DNA of 64,000 nucleotides from Morella rubra (Eukaryota > Streptophyta > Magnoliopsida > Fagales > Myricaceae). This document shows, one piece after another, positions 36,536-50,783 of this stretch. Position 1 is the first letter of the stretch; every line of letters starts with the position of its first letter. Below the pieces are notes generated by a model. That model had not been told where the DNA came from. It did no database searches and worked only from the letters and a program-made list of their open reading frames with translations. Position numbers and translations under genes: made by a program. The stretch covers positions 12,488,157 to 12,552,156 of the forward strand of contig CM025849.1 of the NCBI GenBank assembly GCA_003952965.2. Direction: 5' to 3'.

Positions 36536-37535
36536 NNNNNNNNNNNNNNNNNNNNNNNNNNNNNNNNNNNNNNNNNNNNNNNNNNNNNNNNNNNNNNNNN
36601 NNNNNNNNNNNNNNNNNNNNNNNNNNNNNNNNNNNNNNNNNNNNNNNNNNNNNNNNNNNNNNNNNNNNNNNNNNNNNNNNNNNNNNNNNNNNNNNNNNNN
36701 NNNNNNNNNNNNNNNNNNNNNNNNNNNNNNNNNNNNNNNNNNNNNNNNNNNNNNNNNNNNNNNNNNNNNNNNNNNNNNNNNNNNNNNNNNNNNNNNNNNN
36801 NNNNNNNNNNNNNNNNNNNNNNNNNNNNNNNNNNNNNNNNNNNNNNNNNNNNNNNNNNNNNNNNNNNNNNNNNNNNNNNNNNNNNNNNNNNNNNNNNNNN
36901 NNNNNNNNNNNNNNNNNNNNNNNNNNNNNNNNNNNNNNNNNNNNNNNNNNNNNNNNNNNNNNNNNNNNNNNNNNNNNNNNNNNNNNNNNNNNNNNNNNNN
37001 NNNNNNNNNNNNNNNNNNNNNNNNNNNNNNNNNNNNNNNNNNNNNNNNNNNNNNNNNNNNNNNNNNNNNNNNNNNNNNNNNNNNNNNNNNNNNNNNNNNN
37101 NNNNNNNNNNNNNNNNNNNNNNNNNNNNNNNNNNNNNNNNNNNNNNNNNNNNNNNNNNNNNNNNNNNNNNNNNNNNNNNNNNNNNNNNNNNNNNNNNNNN
37201 NNNNNNNNNNNNNNNNNNNNNNNNNNNNNNNNNNNNNNNNNNNNNNNNNNNNNNNNNNNNNNNNNNNNNNNNNNNNNNNNNNNNNNNNNNNNNNNNNNNN
37301 NNNNNNNNNNNNNNNNNNNNNNNNNNNNNNNNNNNNNNNNNNNNNNNNNNNNNNNNNNNNNNNNNNNNNNNNNNNNNNNNNNNNNNNNNNNNNNNNNNNN
37401 NNNNNNNNNNNNNNNNNNNNNNNNNNNNNNNNNNNNNNNNNNNNNNNNNNNNNNNNNNNNNNNNNNNNNNNNNNNNNNNNNNNNNNNNNNNNNNNNNNNN
37501 NNNNNNNNNNNNNNNNNNNNNNNNNNNNNNNNNNN
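36536..37535. other. Assembly gap (1000 N)
   Basis: Exactly 1000 unknown bases, a standard placeholder length, so its true size is unknown. It should contain the 5' exons of UFL1 (about 300 codons) and of the syntaxin. Confidence 0.99.
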
Positions 37536-37835
37536 ACGAAAAGGAAAAGAAAAAGTATGATTGTTGTTCCAGCTGATAAATATTTGCCGCCCTGCTTCTT
37601 TTTCCGGTTTTGGATTCAGGCCTGTCAGGACATCCTTTTAGATGGTGTGACATTGCATGCCGGAATTATTATGCATGAAATTGATATCTTTACTCAATGA
37701 AGCACTTTCTCAGAAGTTAGTTTCCGTGTACGTTTAAAAATAATAATTACTTTTCTAATGTAATTTCCAACAGAGTTTATTAGGTTAGCCAATATTGCTG
37801 CTTTCTTGACCAATATGATTGGATGGACTATACAG

Positions 37836-40800
37836 GATTGATTCTCTCACCGTATTACCTTCATCCTTTGGACCCCAGGATGCTTATAAAATTTTGTCCA
37901 TCTGTCCATCTGTTCAACTGGCTTTCAAGGTGACTGACTTCCTGATGGCGTGCACACTTATAGGTTTCTCACTGATTTGTTAATTGATGTGATCATCTGT
38001 TTCTGGTTTGTTTGCAGTCTAGTAAAGCACTCATTTTCGCGGAGTCTTATGTATTTAGCAATGCCTGTATCAAGGTATAGCCCTTCAAATACGTTCTCCT
38101 CAGTTGTTAGATTTACAATCCACATTTCGTTTATGTGTATGCATGTACTTGACATTTTTGCTATTTGTTCAGCACCCATAAACATGCAATGGTTGGATCA
38201 ACTAGTTAATAGGACTAGCATACTTGACTGGATTAAGCACATGGTCTTTTAGCTTCTGTTGTTTGGAAAAAAGAAAGAGAGGAAGAAAGAGCAAATCAAA
38301 GATGTGTTCCATAGGGTTCAGTTATGTTGTGGTTTAAACATGGTGGCTGAGGTTTTGGGATGAAAGATAATCCACTTGCTTTGCCCACCTCCACATTTCT
38401 TAGAGAATCCTCTAGCTCAACATGCTTGATTAGAAATTATTTTGAACATCTTTCGTTTCTTCTTTGCTTCAAACAGCCAAGAATCTACGATATCCTGGTT
38501 AATGTTTGAATAATTTTTTTTTTTTGGTGTTACCTTTATGTGTCATGAAATCCTGATGCTTTCAGTTTTGTCTCCTTGTTGGTTAGGATGTGTATGATAA
38601 AATGGAGAAAGAGATGGAATCCTTCAGTATTTCAGGATCTTGTGGTATTATGCCGTCCAATGACTCACACTTGGTTAACGTAACTAAAGGTGGAAATGAT
38701 TCAGGCAGATTAATGGAGTCAAAAGACACTGGTATTGAGACTGGTAGTAGTAAACAGGCTCTCGAGAAAGGATCGAAAAAGAAAAAGGGGAAATCTGCTG
38801 GGAATGTGATAGCAGGTGCAGCTGAAAGTGGTTCTGATAACCAGGACTATGTTCCAACAAAATTCAAGAAAAACCATAGGAAAGGTAAGGATACACCTTC
38901 CTTACTAGTCTCAGATTTGAAAACAGGTCCTAAGAAAGAATCAGTTAAAGTAAAAGAGGACAATCTCGGCATTCCTTCAGAAGAATGGGTTATGCAGAAG
39001 ATTACAGCAGTGGTTCCTGAGTTTGAAGAACAAGGTCTACAGATTCTGACTTTAGTTGTTTGAATTAGAATTACTGAAATAATGTTGCACCCATTTCATA
39101 CCCAATTTTTAACAGATTCAATGGCCTGATTTGGCAGGTATAGATGATACCCAGACAATTCTTAGATCGTTAGCAAACCATTTGAGACCTATGTTAATCA
39201 ATTCCTTGAAGGAAAGAAGGAAGTCATTATTGACAGATAATGCAGAACGACTGAAACGCCTGCTTGATAATTTACAAAGGAAACTCGATGAGGTTAGTGC
39301 AGTCACTTGGCTCTCTTGAATGCATTCATTGTTTCATCTCTTTGGTCTTTTCTTTTTCCTCGATTCCTAATCCAGAAACACTTTTTTTAGTTTGTTGTGG
39401 CATTTAAGCTCTTGGAATGTAAGTATGTTTTCAATAAGTTATCCAGAAACTTTGCAATCTGAAGGCTACCATGTGATGACCTGTCTTATAATTTTTCTTG
39501 CTTCTTGCAGTCTTTCTTAAACATGCAACTGTATGAAAAAGCTTTAGATTTGTTTGAAGATGATCAATCAACTTCGGTAAGGTTTTCCTTAATGATCAAC
39601 AATGTTAAGACGCTACTTGCAGTGATGAAGATGGATATGACTAACCTAGATTATACAGGTTGTTTTGCACCGGCATTTGTTGAGAACAACAGCTGCTCCA
39701 ATTGTCGATATGCTCTTACATGACTTGGTAGCACTTACAGACTGTTTTGTTCTCAGTTTTGTTGCCTTTCTCATGGTCTAAGTGGCCAAAATATTGGTGA
39801 ATTGTATGGAGGGTTTAATATGATCATTTTTCCCAATGTAGGATGTCCACAACAAATTGAGGAATGGAATTGAAGTTGATGAGGCCCAAGATTCAGAATC
39901 TGTTTCACTTAGTCCTCCAGAAAGAACTGCGCTTGTATGAAATAATCCACTACCTGTTAATTACTATTTTAAATTCTGGTAATAATGGTGGATCTTTGCT
40001 TCATATTGTAATTCAGGAAGAAAACCTTTAGTCTCCTTTTTGATTTTGCAGGCAAAGAGTTTTCCCGGATCTCTCTCCAACAAGGCTCTAGCAGCTGTTG
40101 ATGCTTTGGAAGGAAAGGTCTGTTGTTGTTTTTTAAAGATGCATTGTCTCATTCTTGGAATCTGGAATTATATGAATAAAAATTTAGAAGTTTTTCAGAT
40201 CTTAATATCAGACATTCACATTAAATTTGTTAGCATGTAGTTTGATAGCAACAGTAAATCTATAACTACTATATTTTTAGATGCTTTTCATTCTTCTGGC
40301 GTAATTCCACGAATAGAAGTTCCTGATAAGTTTCGCCTCTGAAAGTTAACCAACAAAGATAGAACTACATGAAATTTTAGAACTCAGTTGCTTTTAGAGA
40401 AACTCTTGTTTGTTAATTATGATTCCCCAAGTGCTGGACAATTGATAATTTGGGGAGTTTCCATATTTTGCCTATTACTTTTGTTTATTTTATTTTGCAT
40501 AAGGCAATGACCTAAACATTGGGATCTTTCATGTGACAGCATGTGGAAACATTCATGGATGCATTTGGAGCTTTAGCAGAGGAGAGGTAGCTATATGGCT
40601 ATTGTAGATTAGTCTAATTATGGTCTCCTTTTGGATTATGGAGCATCTATGTTACCCAGACTGTACCATTCACATTTTGTGTTTTTTTTTTTTTTTTTTT
40701 TTTTTTTATTCCAGCGGGTTATTCTTGAAAAAGCTTGACAAGAAATTGGAAAGAACACTTCTGCATTCATATCGCAGGGTAATCATGCTTTCAGTTTAAT

Positions 40801-43435
40801 GTGGAAATCTCAAACTTATTTATGCTAATGAATAGGTTTGAGTTGCAACTTAGCGTCTGCTGTTGGCCCTTATGCAAAAGGTGATTTTGTTCCGACAAGT
40901 GATAATGTAAAGAGTGTCAAATTGGAATTTTGTTTGCAGAAAGTTATTTTTTTGTCAAATAAAGGTCCAAAAATACCTTTTGCAAAAGATCACCAAACAA
41001 CTCGTTCCCCTGGCTTGAAATCATTTTTGAATTTCGAAACTGTCCAAAAAAGGCCTACAAATTGAATAACCTCTGGCTGTAATAAGATGAAGCAGCTGCT
41101 TTTTTGAGCAAACTTGCTGGTATTCTCTGCTGCATCAAGGATGACATTCTTTTCTTAGTTTTATGGTTCCTAGCAAATGATCCCACATCAAATTTGCATA
41201 CATCTTCAGCTTGCTTGTGTCATTAGCGTAAAAGCCTGTTTTAGTAGTCAATAACGAGGAATATTAGAAAACAATTAGCTGAAGCATACGTATGAGGCTG
41301 AACCCCACCCGCCCCCCCAACCCGCCACACAAAAAAAAAAGAGGGGAACCCTGCGTTCTCCATTCATTTTTCCTTTGTTGTCCCCTTAGTGTTTGACAAG
41401 TAAGGGATGCTTAATGTTTAGACAACAGAGAATGTGGTAAACTTGTCCCAATAGGGGTTGATAAACTGGTTGATAGGAAATCAGAGTGGATTTATGGTCT
41501 GTAGAGCTCATTTTTCACGTGCTCCTTGTCATAATCTCATGGTCAGGATTTAACAACTCAAGTTTCTGCTGAAACTGATCCAGTTTCTCTCCTACCAAAA
41601 GTCATCTCTCTGCTATATATCCAGGTCAGTTGATTTGTATGTCTATGTTTTAATTCATTGTTCATTTTAGTGTTCTAATTTGTGGTTCTTTGTTATCTAC
41701 ATAAATTTTCTTGTGAATAGGCTCACCATAAAGCTCTTCAGGCTCCTGGGAGGGCCATTTCTGTTGCTGTTTCTCGACTGAAGGTATGCTTATGTTCGGC
41801 ACAGAAGATGTACTACATGCCGCAAGACTTTCAGTACCACTATATAGCTGTCATATAAACTTTGATAGCCGACCTTGTCGAACTTTAAAGAGACTATTTT
41901 AACAATTTGTACACTGAAAACACTGACAGTAGACAAACTGAGATAATAGACAAAGTTAAAATGGTCGTGATGGTGCATGTATGTAATTAGAAGATCAATG
42001 CAGATAGTAAACAGTTAGAACTGACTAGAAAGCATAGAATGGAGAAAAAAGTTACAGTACTGGTAGAAGCAACTTTAGTGGGGAACATTTTTGTCATTGT
42101 AGATGTGAATGAAATCAGTGGTGACAACTATGGCTAACATTCTCAGGAGTCTGGGATGACTCTATATTAAGCAAGAGCTTTTCCCTAGTATGGGTAAAAT
42201 CCACGAATTCTTGTACTTGCAAGGAGGTGGTTATTCTTGGATACAGAATAGAATTACCATAATTCTGAAAGGTCAAACTATCATTTAAGGAGAGGAAGTG
42301 TATTAAGCATTTTTTAGATGTAGATTCAGTTGGCATAGGTTCTTTCTGAAATTTAGTGTCAGTACCCCCGTCTCCTGAATCATCCTTTGGATTTGGAGTT
42401 CAGATGCATTCATTAGTGGGTCATTCAGCTTTCTCTTTTGATCCGTTTGTTGATTATTGGAGCGGAGGGAATTTCCGAGTAGCAGTGAAAACCTGGATGA
42501 ATCTGTTTGGTTTTGTTGGGTTAGATCTTAACTTGTGAGGGATTGAAATTTTTTGTAATGTTTTTTGTAGTCTGCATTTTTGTGAGCTGGACATGTACAT
42601 GCTGTTGAAACTAGGTTTAGTTAAAACTGTCTGAGGATTGGGTCAGGCAATCATTTGGATTTGATCTGGATTTGAGGCTTTACAATTTTAGAATGGATCA
42701 TTGATTTGGAATCTGTTAAGATTAGGAGAAACGTGTATCCATGTAGGTTGTCAAACTAGATTTTATTAACTTATTACATGTCAGAACAGAAGGTCAGACT
42801 AGAATTTGAATCCAGTAGGACATAAATTTGTTGCTGTATGCAGTGGGCTTGATTGTAGGTATCAACTGGACCTAACTGCTATGCGTATAGCTCATGGGTT
42901 GTAGCACGATTAATGTTTAAGTATTTACTGCTATTTCATTAATCAGGTGTCTTTATCCATATTTATTTTGACAACTCTATAATTTTCAGGGTAAACTAGA
43001 CGATTCGGCATTCAAGATCTTAACAGATTACCAAACTGCAACAGTGACACTCTTAGCACTAATATCTGCTGCAACAGGCGATGTGAGTAAATGTGCATTT
43101 CGCTCGTTGGATTCTTAAAATTTAACTAATCTATAGACTTGAGTGAAACTTGTTCTCTTGGCTGGGTTGTAAATATATCTCCTATATTAGGACTTGAGAG
43201 TTTAATAAGTAGGTTGGTTCTTAGAACATGGTGGCTATTACATGGTAAACTATGTTTTATGTTAGAATGATATCTTAGGCTTATACAACCTCTTTTTGTG
43301 GTGATTTACTTTGTTCTTTTTTGTGTTTGTTAGGAAGATGACTGTTCATCTGATAGAATGTTGACCAAAAGGGAGCTTCTGGAGAACCAAATGCCAGCAC
43401 TGAAAGGCCTGGTTTTGAGCACCTCACAATCCTGA
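37836..43435 (+). CDS. UFL1: E3 UFM1-protein ligase 1 (UFL1), C-terminal part; 5' end in gap
   Basis: E3 ligase-like protein that transfers the ubiquitin-like modifier UFM1, acting in ER homeostasis and ribosome quality control. Fourteen exons, all in phase: 37836-37929, 38018-38074, 38587-39034, 39138-39292, 39511-39576, 39659-39727, 39842-39934, 40052-40117, 40540-40586, 40715-40778, 41547-41624, 41721-41783, 42990-43082, 43334-43435. Recognised segments in order: WIDSLTVLPSSFGPQDAYKI (the Trp codon completed by the first base at 37836), a lysine-rich stretch KGSKKKKGKSAG, SFLNMQLYEKALDLFEDDQ, AKSFPGSLSNKALAAVDALE, AETDPVSLLPKVISLLYIQ, ALQAPGRAISVAVSRLK, and ILTDYQTATVTLLALISAAT. About 497 residues are visible of an expected 800 or so; the N-terminal winged-helix half is missing. 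No frame defect. Head-to-head with the syntaxin. Confidence 0.92.
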
Positions 43436-45037
43436 TTCTGCATGAAGTTGAATTTCTGAAGGCCAAAATGAATCTACTTTGAAACGAGAAATAGTGAACT
43501 GGTTTGCCCCTGCATGTCCTCTTTCTAAATTTTAGACAGAAATAGGAAAAGAAGAAAGCTAATTTCACACTTGAATATTTCATGCTTGTTTCAAGCTCAC
43601 ATATAGCAGTATACGGGTGGAGTTAGAATCTTAATAGTAAAGTTCTAATAAGTCCTAATAAACAGTTATCATTAAAGGTATATTGATGGTCCATGCACTT
43701 TGCACTCATATGGTTTGGAGGGTTTGACACTTTCTGTTATTTTATTTTTAAATATTTCGCCTACGTGATTCTGGGTACCTTTGATTTGTACCCACCGTTA
43801 ATATCCGTTAAAACGAATGAAAATCTTTATCACGTGTTCTACACGTGGTTCATTTGCTCATTTTATTTTCAATATTCAAAAAAGATTAATTACAATTTGC
43901 ATCCATGTGGCACTTTGCACCTCTTTTTTTTTTTTTAACACTTTAAACTTACGTATTCTGCACGTAATTGATATTTTGTTTGTTTTAATTGAGAAATTAA
44001 TGGAGGTGTAAATTGAAGAAACTTAGAATCATTGCAGCAACATGTTTTGCACGTGATTGATATTTTTGTTCATTTTAATTGAGAAATTAATGAAGGTGTA
44101 AATCGAAATAACCTAAAACTACATAAATGAAATATCTTAAAATTAAAAAAAATGAGGTGCAAAATGTTTAACCTCTCAAATTAGGTGAGTGCAAAATTTA
44201 ATTACCCCTTGAATTAATTAGCCCATTAAAGGTTCACCCACTTTATTATTTTTTTATTATTATTATCTGAATAATTTAATCTGAACTGTCAATATGGTAT
44301 AGGAGTCATTAATGCGGTCTGCTAGAAATAGTGTTGTCTACTAACTTTTGTGGTAAGAAATTTTTGTGTTATTGTAGGCGGCGAGAAACTAGAAATATAT
44401 TTGTGTTCGTGGGCACGTGTCAAATGCCGTGCAAAATTAGAAACAGATAAGAAGAAAGAGCAGCAATTTCATTTGTTTCTTATTTCTCTCCTTCCGTTGA
44501 TGCAAGTTAAAGAAAACATGCAGTCCAATGTTGAGATCATGGGCGAAACATTCGAAAGGACTAAACAAAACTGTCATATCTACAATAAATCACCTGAATA
44601 TCAAATGTACAACTCAGTGCCAGGATAGAAATGAACAAATGTTCCTCACTTAACAAGTGCTGTTATAACTAAGAATCTATTTTCTTAATTAATGCCTTCA
44701 ACAATGTGCGATCTTACATTGTATATGCAGGTATTGTTATGTACGTGCCTATGCATATAGGGCCCTCGGGAAATAAGATCTGTCTTGATTAGATTTAAAA
44801 AAAAAAAACAAAAACAAAAACCAAAAAACAAAATGGAAAATAAAAGAGGACGGTTCATTTATAAAGCAAATGAAGCAAATTTGTGCCAAAGACGAAGAAG
44901 CATATCTAGGAAAAAGATTAGACTAAAATATATCACTAGAACAATTGCCAGATACAAGGAACATTAATGCTGCAAGCTAACTAGGCTTCTAATGAATAAA
45001 ACCCCAACAGGAACTTTACATTGTAAGTAGGATATGG
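43436..45037. other. Convergent intergenic region of UFL1 and NOT2, with MITE-like repeat 43860-44230
   Basis: The ORFs at 43693 and 44350 lack domains. At 43860-44230, 'atgtggcactttgcacctc' and 'gaggtgcaaaatg' face each other as loose inverted ends. A segment of about 90 bases (from 'gcacgtaattgatattt' at 43960) is repeated in direct orientation at about 44050 (from 'gcacgtgattgatattt'). It is probably a small DNA element. Confidence 0.45.
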
Positions 45038-48000
45038 TTAATGTGGGAGAGACGGTCTCTTCTCCAACATCTCATAATGGACGACAAAATTATCCTGCAC
45101 CGAAAATTATAATTTAGATTAAGGGGAGACTATAATTGTTTGGAAATGGCAGAATGTAAATAAAAACACAGAGCTAATCAGTCCGAACCTTGTGGATTGT
45201 TTCAAATGTGTTTGGGTCAAAACAGAGATAAGATCCTCTCTCATATGTGTTTGTCTTAACAAGGGGCTCCATGTTAGGTACTCTCGAGAACCATAGTCTG
45301 TGCTCTTTGTGATAAAACCAGCCTCTATTATAACTGCCAACAGTGTCACATACTCTTAGGAAAACAAGCTCAAACCTTGTTAGAAGGAATGTGTTCAGTT
45401 GCAGTTGCAGTGGGAGCAATAGGATAGAAAATCTTTACAGAGAGAGGAACACATACGGAATATTCATATTTTGAATGAATAACGACACAAGATTCTATAA
45501 TTACATGGTACATATACCCGTAATCTTGAGAACATGAAAAGAAAGCCTAAGAGTTTTAACAAAGATTTCTCAAAGAGCAAAGAATTCCCTGTGCCATCAG
45601 GCCCATCCTATCAGAAATTGATTTAAAAAAAAAAAATTAAACAGACAATGACTGTCTAATATGATGATGCACTTCAACTGTATGTACCGCACACGCACTG
45701 AGTTCAGGCTTTTCCAGTTACATAGATGAAGAATGAAACAAAGAAGAGGCTAGTGTCAGACTCCGCCTTATAATTTGTAGATTTAAAATAATTAGCTGTA
45801 AAATAGGGACCACATCTGCTCTCAACACTAATACATTCTGAGTGCTGAAGTAGCACCCTCTTTGATGAAATTGTGACTTGGGGAGCCAAATGTTCTAAAT
45901 ATTCCCTAGCTTTTATGAATATAGAATTCTTATGGACAGATGTATGCATGATCATATATGTACATACATACACATTCATGCGGAGAGAACTTACAGTTCA
46001 TTCGCAGCATATAATTGGGCTTCATCTTTAGGCATGCTGCAAATTATAAGACAGTGATTGCATTAAATTAATATCTTAAGAGTCATGCAAAGACAGCAAC
46101 AGAGATCCAGTATAGAAAAGAACCTGTAAAATACGTAAAACAATGTTTCCAACGTAAACTTCGAACAGTAGCTTTGCTGCAACAACCCAAAAGACATTAA
46201 GAGCAGGAAAGGGATATCAATTAGAACTCTCAATGATCTCAAGAAAATGATAAGAGCAGCTCACATGTAGAGCAGGTGGTTGTTTAGCATAGTAACACTG
46301 GGGTACAGTAAACTCTGGATCACCCTTAGCTGGCTCATCAGACCACGGAGAACCAAAAGTTTTGTGCAGATTCTCTGTTGAATTCAAATTCAACCCAAGT
46401 GTTGTCAGATCAATCCCAAGTGCAAGGGATGTGAGATCAGGATCACTCATCCTTATGACACTTAACAAGCCAAGCAAACCAAATGGATCTGGAGAAGATT
46501 TTGCAGCCTGCAAAGGCTTGATGCCCTGATCCCTAAATGACTGATTGACAGCAGACATTTGTTGCAATCGAAACTGGGAAGGGTTCTGATGTTGTTGATA
46601 CTGCTGCATAAGCTGGTCATACGATCCCATCCCAGATACTGTATTTGGAGAATTTAGAGGTCTTAGTCCAATGCCAGGAGGCCCACTGGTCTGAACCAAA
46701 AACAAAATTACGTGATTAGGATGTTCAGTATACTCTCATAGATTGATGCAGGAGATAAATGACTACAAATGAGGCCTATTGTTGATCAAGATGGCATTTC
46801 CAAACACAACTTTCGTAATATCTGAAACACGACAAACATATTCAACAATGCACATCAAATGTACTCCATTTTTATGGTAATGCTTCATTCTAAATAGTGA
46901 ACTTGTGATATCAACTCAAACAATGGAAAGAGAATATGAAATTAATTTCCTCTATGACCTTCAAGAACCCATCACTGGAAACAGACAATACATCTTCTCC
47001 CTAGTTGCACAATCTAATGGAGGTGTCACGGCAACAAATTTGTATACCTGCGAGTGATAGGCCGAATGCGAAGATGGGAATATATCTGAGCCATGTAAAT
47101 GGAGAAGATCCTGATTGTTCACAGATGAAAAAGAGACACCACTATTACTAACTGATGGAGCATGTTGCTGTGGCTGCTGGGGACGATGGGATGTATATGT
47201 TCCACCCAAGTTGAATCCAGCAGACCTCCCCATCTGCACATTTAGGAATTGAAGCGTAAGCGAAACCTAGATACACATAGCGATACATTATCACTCAACA
47301 CATATATCACATTGCTTCTTTTTTTTTTGGGGGGGGGGGGAGGGGGAGGGGTTTAAGTAGATGTTCCTCATTTTTTTGGGTAAGTTGATATTCCTTATTT
47401 TCATTACAAAGGACTCACAGAAAAATGCTGTGATTGCATCATTGACACAGTATTATCATGAAGTTGATCTTTCTGGTGCATATCCATGGGATAATCTCCA
47501 TTACCACCTGCACAAGATATAATCATCAGGTCAACAAGAAATGCTTAAGCACCCAACCAAAGATTGACACAAGAACAAGACAAAACTTCCAACTATTGTG
47601 TACATGGGTGACAAACAAATCTTATCCATTTCCAAGTGAAGAGGAGAAAGGGAGCAAACGAAGCTCATGAAAGTATAAAAGCATACACCCAACATTTGAA
47701 AGCTTGATGCAACAAGGGGAGATGAGTCCTCACACCTAACATTCCATCACTGCCTCTCAGTAGCCCCCCAGTGCTGGGGCTAAGGAATGCTGATTGCACA
47801 GATATTGGGGCTATTAGAGCATAGAGCGACAAAATTTCCCACTAATGTCCTTAGTCATATGAAACACACGTGGTACAGAACAACGGCATACAAATTTTCA
47901 AACCTCCCACATCATAATTATGTGGCAATACATCATACCTATTATGATGAAAATTACAGAATAGCAGGAAAATCAGCTAATAATTTATCACCTCATCAAG

Positions 48001-50783
48001 ACAAATCTTAACACGGTGATTTAATACTTTGAGACATCATGCTTTAATGTCATATCTTTGACCCTAAGGTACAAGCATATAGCATAACAACCCTTCGTTC
48101 TTACCAATTAAACAGTACATGCAAAAATAAGCTTGCATGAGCATTATCTGCTGCTCTGCCACTGAGGTCCTCTCTGTTTCTTTTTTTCCCCCTTGCTAGC
48201 AAAGGTTTTAATGACTTAGCAGCATAAAACTGATCACAATTGAAACATGAACCTAACTATGGTATTACAACTCCATGCATGGAAAGTGCTAGTGGTGCAG
48301 CAACTGGGTCTATGAAACCCTTTAGATAGAAAGTACAGCAAGGATTTATGGTCCAGGTGAACAGCACCTTTAAATCCAGGTAAAGCTGGAAAATCTTCAT
48401 TTTGAATGCTAAACTCTTGGTTCTGTTGAACAATAGGACTAACACCAAGACCTTGTTTTCGTAGTGAACCTGAAATTTTTTCCTTGATGTCATATTTTCA
48501 GCTTGTCAAAGTGGACCATAGAAACAGCCAAAATACTTTTATTCCCTTACCCAATTGTCCTTGGGGCCCTCCAGCAGAACTAGGACGACTTGTCAACTGA
48601 GGGAAGTCATTGATGTCAAAAGGCGTGTCATTAGAGTTCACATCATTCAACATCCCCATAGAGCTTAAATTATTCACTGCTTGAACATGACCTTGAGAAA
48701 GTGGACCCCCGCCAGGATATGAATTCCCTAGCATAGAAATCACCTGTGGAGAACCTGAATCCAGAAAATATGGATATAGCTTATCTAGCAAAAAAAAAAA
48801 AAAAACTGCTTATATGGATTCAAAAATCTGAATATGGAAACCTACAGCAATGATGCACGACAAATAGTAAAGATCAACAAAGCATCAGACAATGTAACAT
48901 TAGCAAAAAGCATCTAAGAAAAATGATAGTTCAAAAATATCCAAAAAATGCACATTACTAGCATCCACAAATCAGGGGGAAGAAAAGAATTCCAGGCACT
49001 AGTATCGATCATGTAATTCTTAAGCCACTTCTGTACAAAGATATTCACGAGCACAAGTTAATACCTTGCGGGAGTACACCACTCATCAATCGATTTTGTC
49101 CTTGAACATTTAAACTTCCAGACCCGCTATTTGCACCTAAATTTAGCCGAGAAGCAAGACCAGGAACCGATAATCCTCCACCCGAGCCTATACTCCTCCC
49201 GATGTTACCGCCACCAACCATGTTTCCCATTGAACTCGTAATCCTAGGACCTGCACTACCCAAAATTGGGGATACTCCCAAACCTGGAACAGCATTCCTG
49301 TTACCAATTGCACCAGAGGTTGGGAGAATTCCAGGAATAGAACCGCCAACTCCATTTGTGCTACTACTAAATCCAGGGTTTCCTACAACACTTATACCTC
49401 CTCTATTCGTGACTCCCGAATGCCCATGGGAGCTGCCATGAGACAACTGCAAAACAGTTATACAACCAAAAATAAGGCACCAGTCCAAACTACAATAATA
49501 AAGACATATAAACTCTCTCTGATACCAAGACCCAAGAGGCAGATAACAAAAAAAAAAAAATCTTGAACTGCTTGAACCACTTTTAGCAACTAGCATATGG
49601 CATGGACAATACAAGCACCTGGGAGAGAGCAACAGGAAGATTATTCGATGCAAATCGTCCGCTAGTAAGGCTGCCAGTAGGTTGTTGAACTCCTCCAGAA
49701 GGAACATTATTTATTGCCGAGTTTCTTGATGTTAGTGTACCAGGAATGTTGGGGACGTTAAAGCTCCCATGAATATTGTGAAGACCCTGAAGAGTTCCTG
49801 CAAAAAGAAATCTTTGAATACTACAAATTTTGAAGAATGCATACAAGAGAAACTCCACCACTATCTACCCACCTGAGTGATGAAAAACCGGGGAGGCTGC
49901 ACCAGACTGACCAGAGAAAGACGTAGTAAAAGATCGCCCAGTACTATCTGGAAGGTTTGAAGCTGAACTGTTGAGAGAAGACTGCAACAAGAAAATACAG
50001 ACAGTTCACAAGAAACAGATAGAATGGGTAAAATCTAAATCATCTTTCACATTTCACACACCCACACACACAATATAAATAGAGATGACAACTAAACTTA
50101 TACATCCAACACATAGGAGCATCATCTTTCTTATAAGTACTGATTTATCCTTTACCAGCACAACATTCCAACTAGCAACTAGACTGTACAGCCAGTACAA
50201 AAGCCACTCTCCTTTCAGATAATTCCACCATTTTAAAGCACGATGCCTAATCACGCTAGTAGCTGTATGATTCTAAGATGCAAGATAGATTACTATATTA
50301 TCTCCAGTTACTGCTAACAACATGTACTCCATAATGCAAACTCAATTAAGCTAAACAAAGCCAAATGCAAGATACACCACAGATCTGATTAGAAAATTTG
50401 ACAATTAGGACCGATAGTAAGATGAACCAAGCTCACGTTACTCACCAAAAATTTAATAAAACAAGAAAATACTTTCATGCATTCAACAATTAAGTGAACA
50501 GAAAGGCCCTAAGTCAGAACCCATAATGAAATGGGAAAAACTCTAACCCTTGTGCTGAAACAACTAAATGTAACGACAGATGCCATATATTTCTTACAGG
50601 CAACGACAACCTAAACGTAAGCAAGTAATTTTTCCAAAATTGTTGCGTGTAAGAATAAACTACATGAATATAAGACAATATAAAAAGTCACAAGAACAAA
50701 CAGAAGAGCCTGACGGTCACTATCCACAAGGTGAAGAAAGCATGTAGAAAGATAAGAGACTATACATTAAGTAACCCCGACAT
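45038..50783 (-). CDS. NOT2: CCR4-NOT complex subunit NOT2 (VIP2-like)
   Basis: Scaffold subunit of the CCR4-NOT deadenylase complex; the plant homologue VIP2 also binds VirE2 and takes part in transcription and small-RNA biogenesis. Thirteen coding exons: 50783-50766 (MSGLLN), 49981-49873, 49797-49619, 49446-49065, 48754-48551, 48469-48368, 47507-47419, 47233-47048, 46690-46265, 46176-46124, 46036-45995, 45333-45189, 45094-45038. Joined in phase they give 663 residues, the usual plant length. The first 400 are Gly/Ser/Asn/Gln-rich and low complexity (LTSGRFASNNLPVALSQLSH, NPGFSSSTNGVGGSIPGI). The C-terminal NOT box runs from about FGLLGLLSVIRMSDPDLTSL through YNRGWFYHKEHRLWFSRVPN to YEMLEKRPSLPH. 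The start is a six-codon exon at 50783. A non-coding exon likely lies at 53470-53385 and is spliced to 50895. No frame defect. Confidence 0.93.

Noticed and set aside
36373-37653. Two long open frames crossing the gap.
   Set aside because: They are made almost entirely of unknown residues from N bases.
37616-37702. Possible exon QDILLDGVTLHAGIIMHEI upstream of the first UFL1 exon.
   Set aside because: An acceptor-like 'ggattcag' precedes it, but no GT donor or in-phase link to 37836 exists, and I could not place it in UFL1.
49202-49441. Plus-strand ORF rich in Pro within the NOT2 gene.
   Set aside because: Antisense shadow of the NOT2 low-complexity exon.
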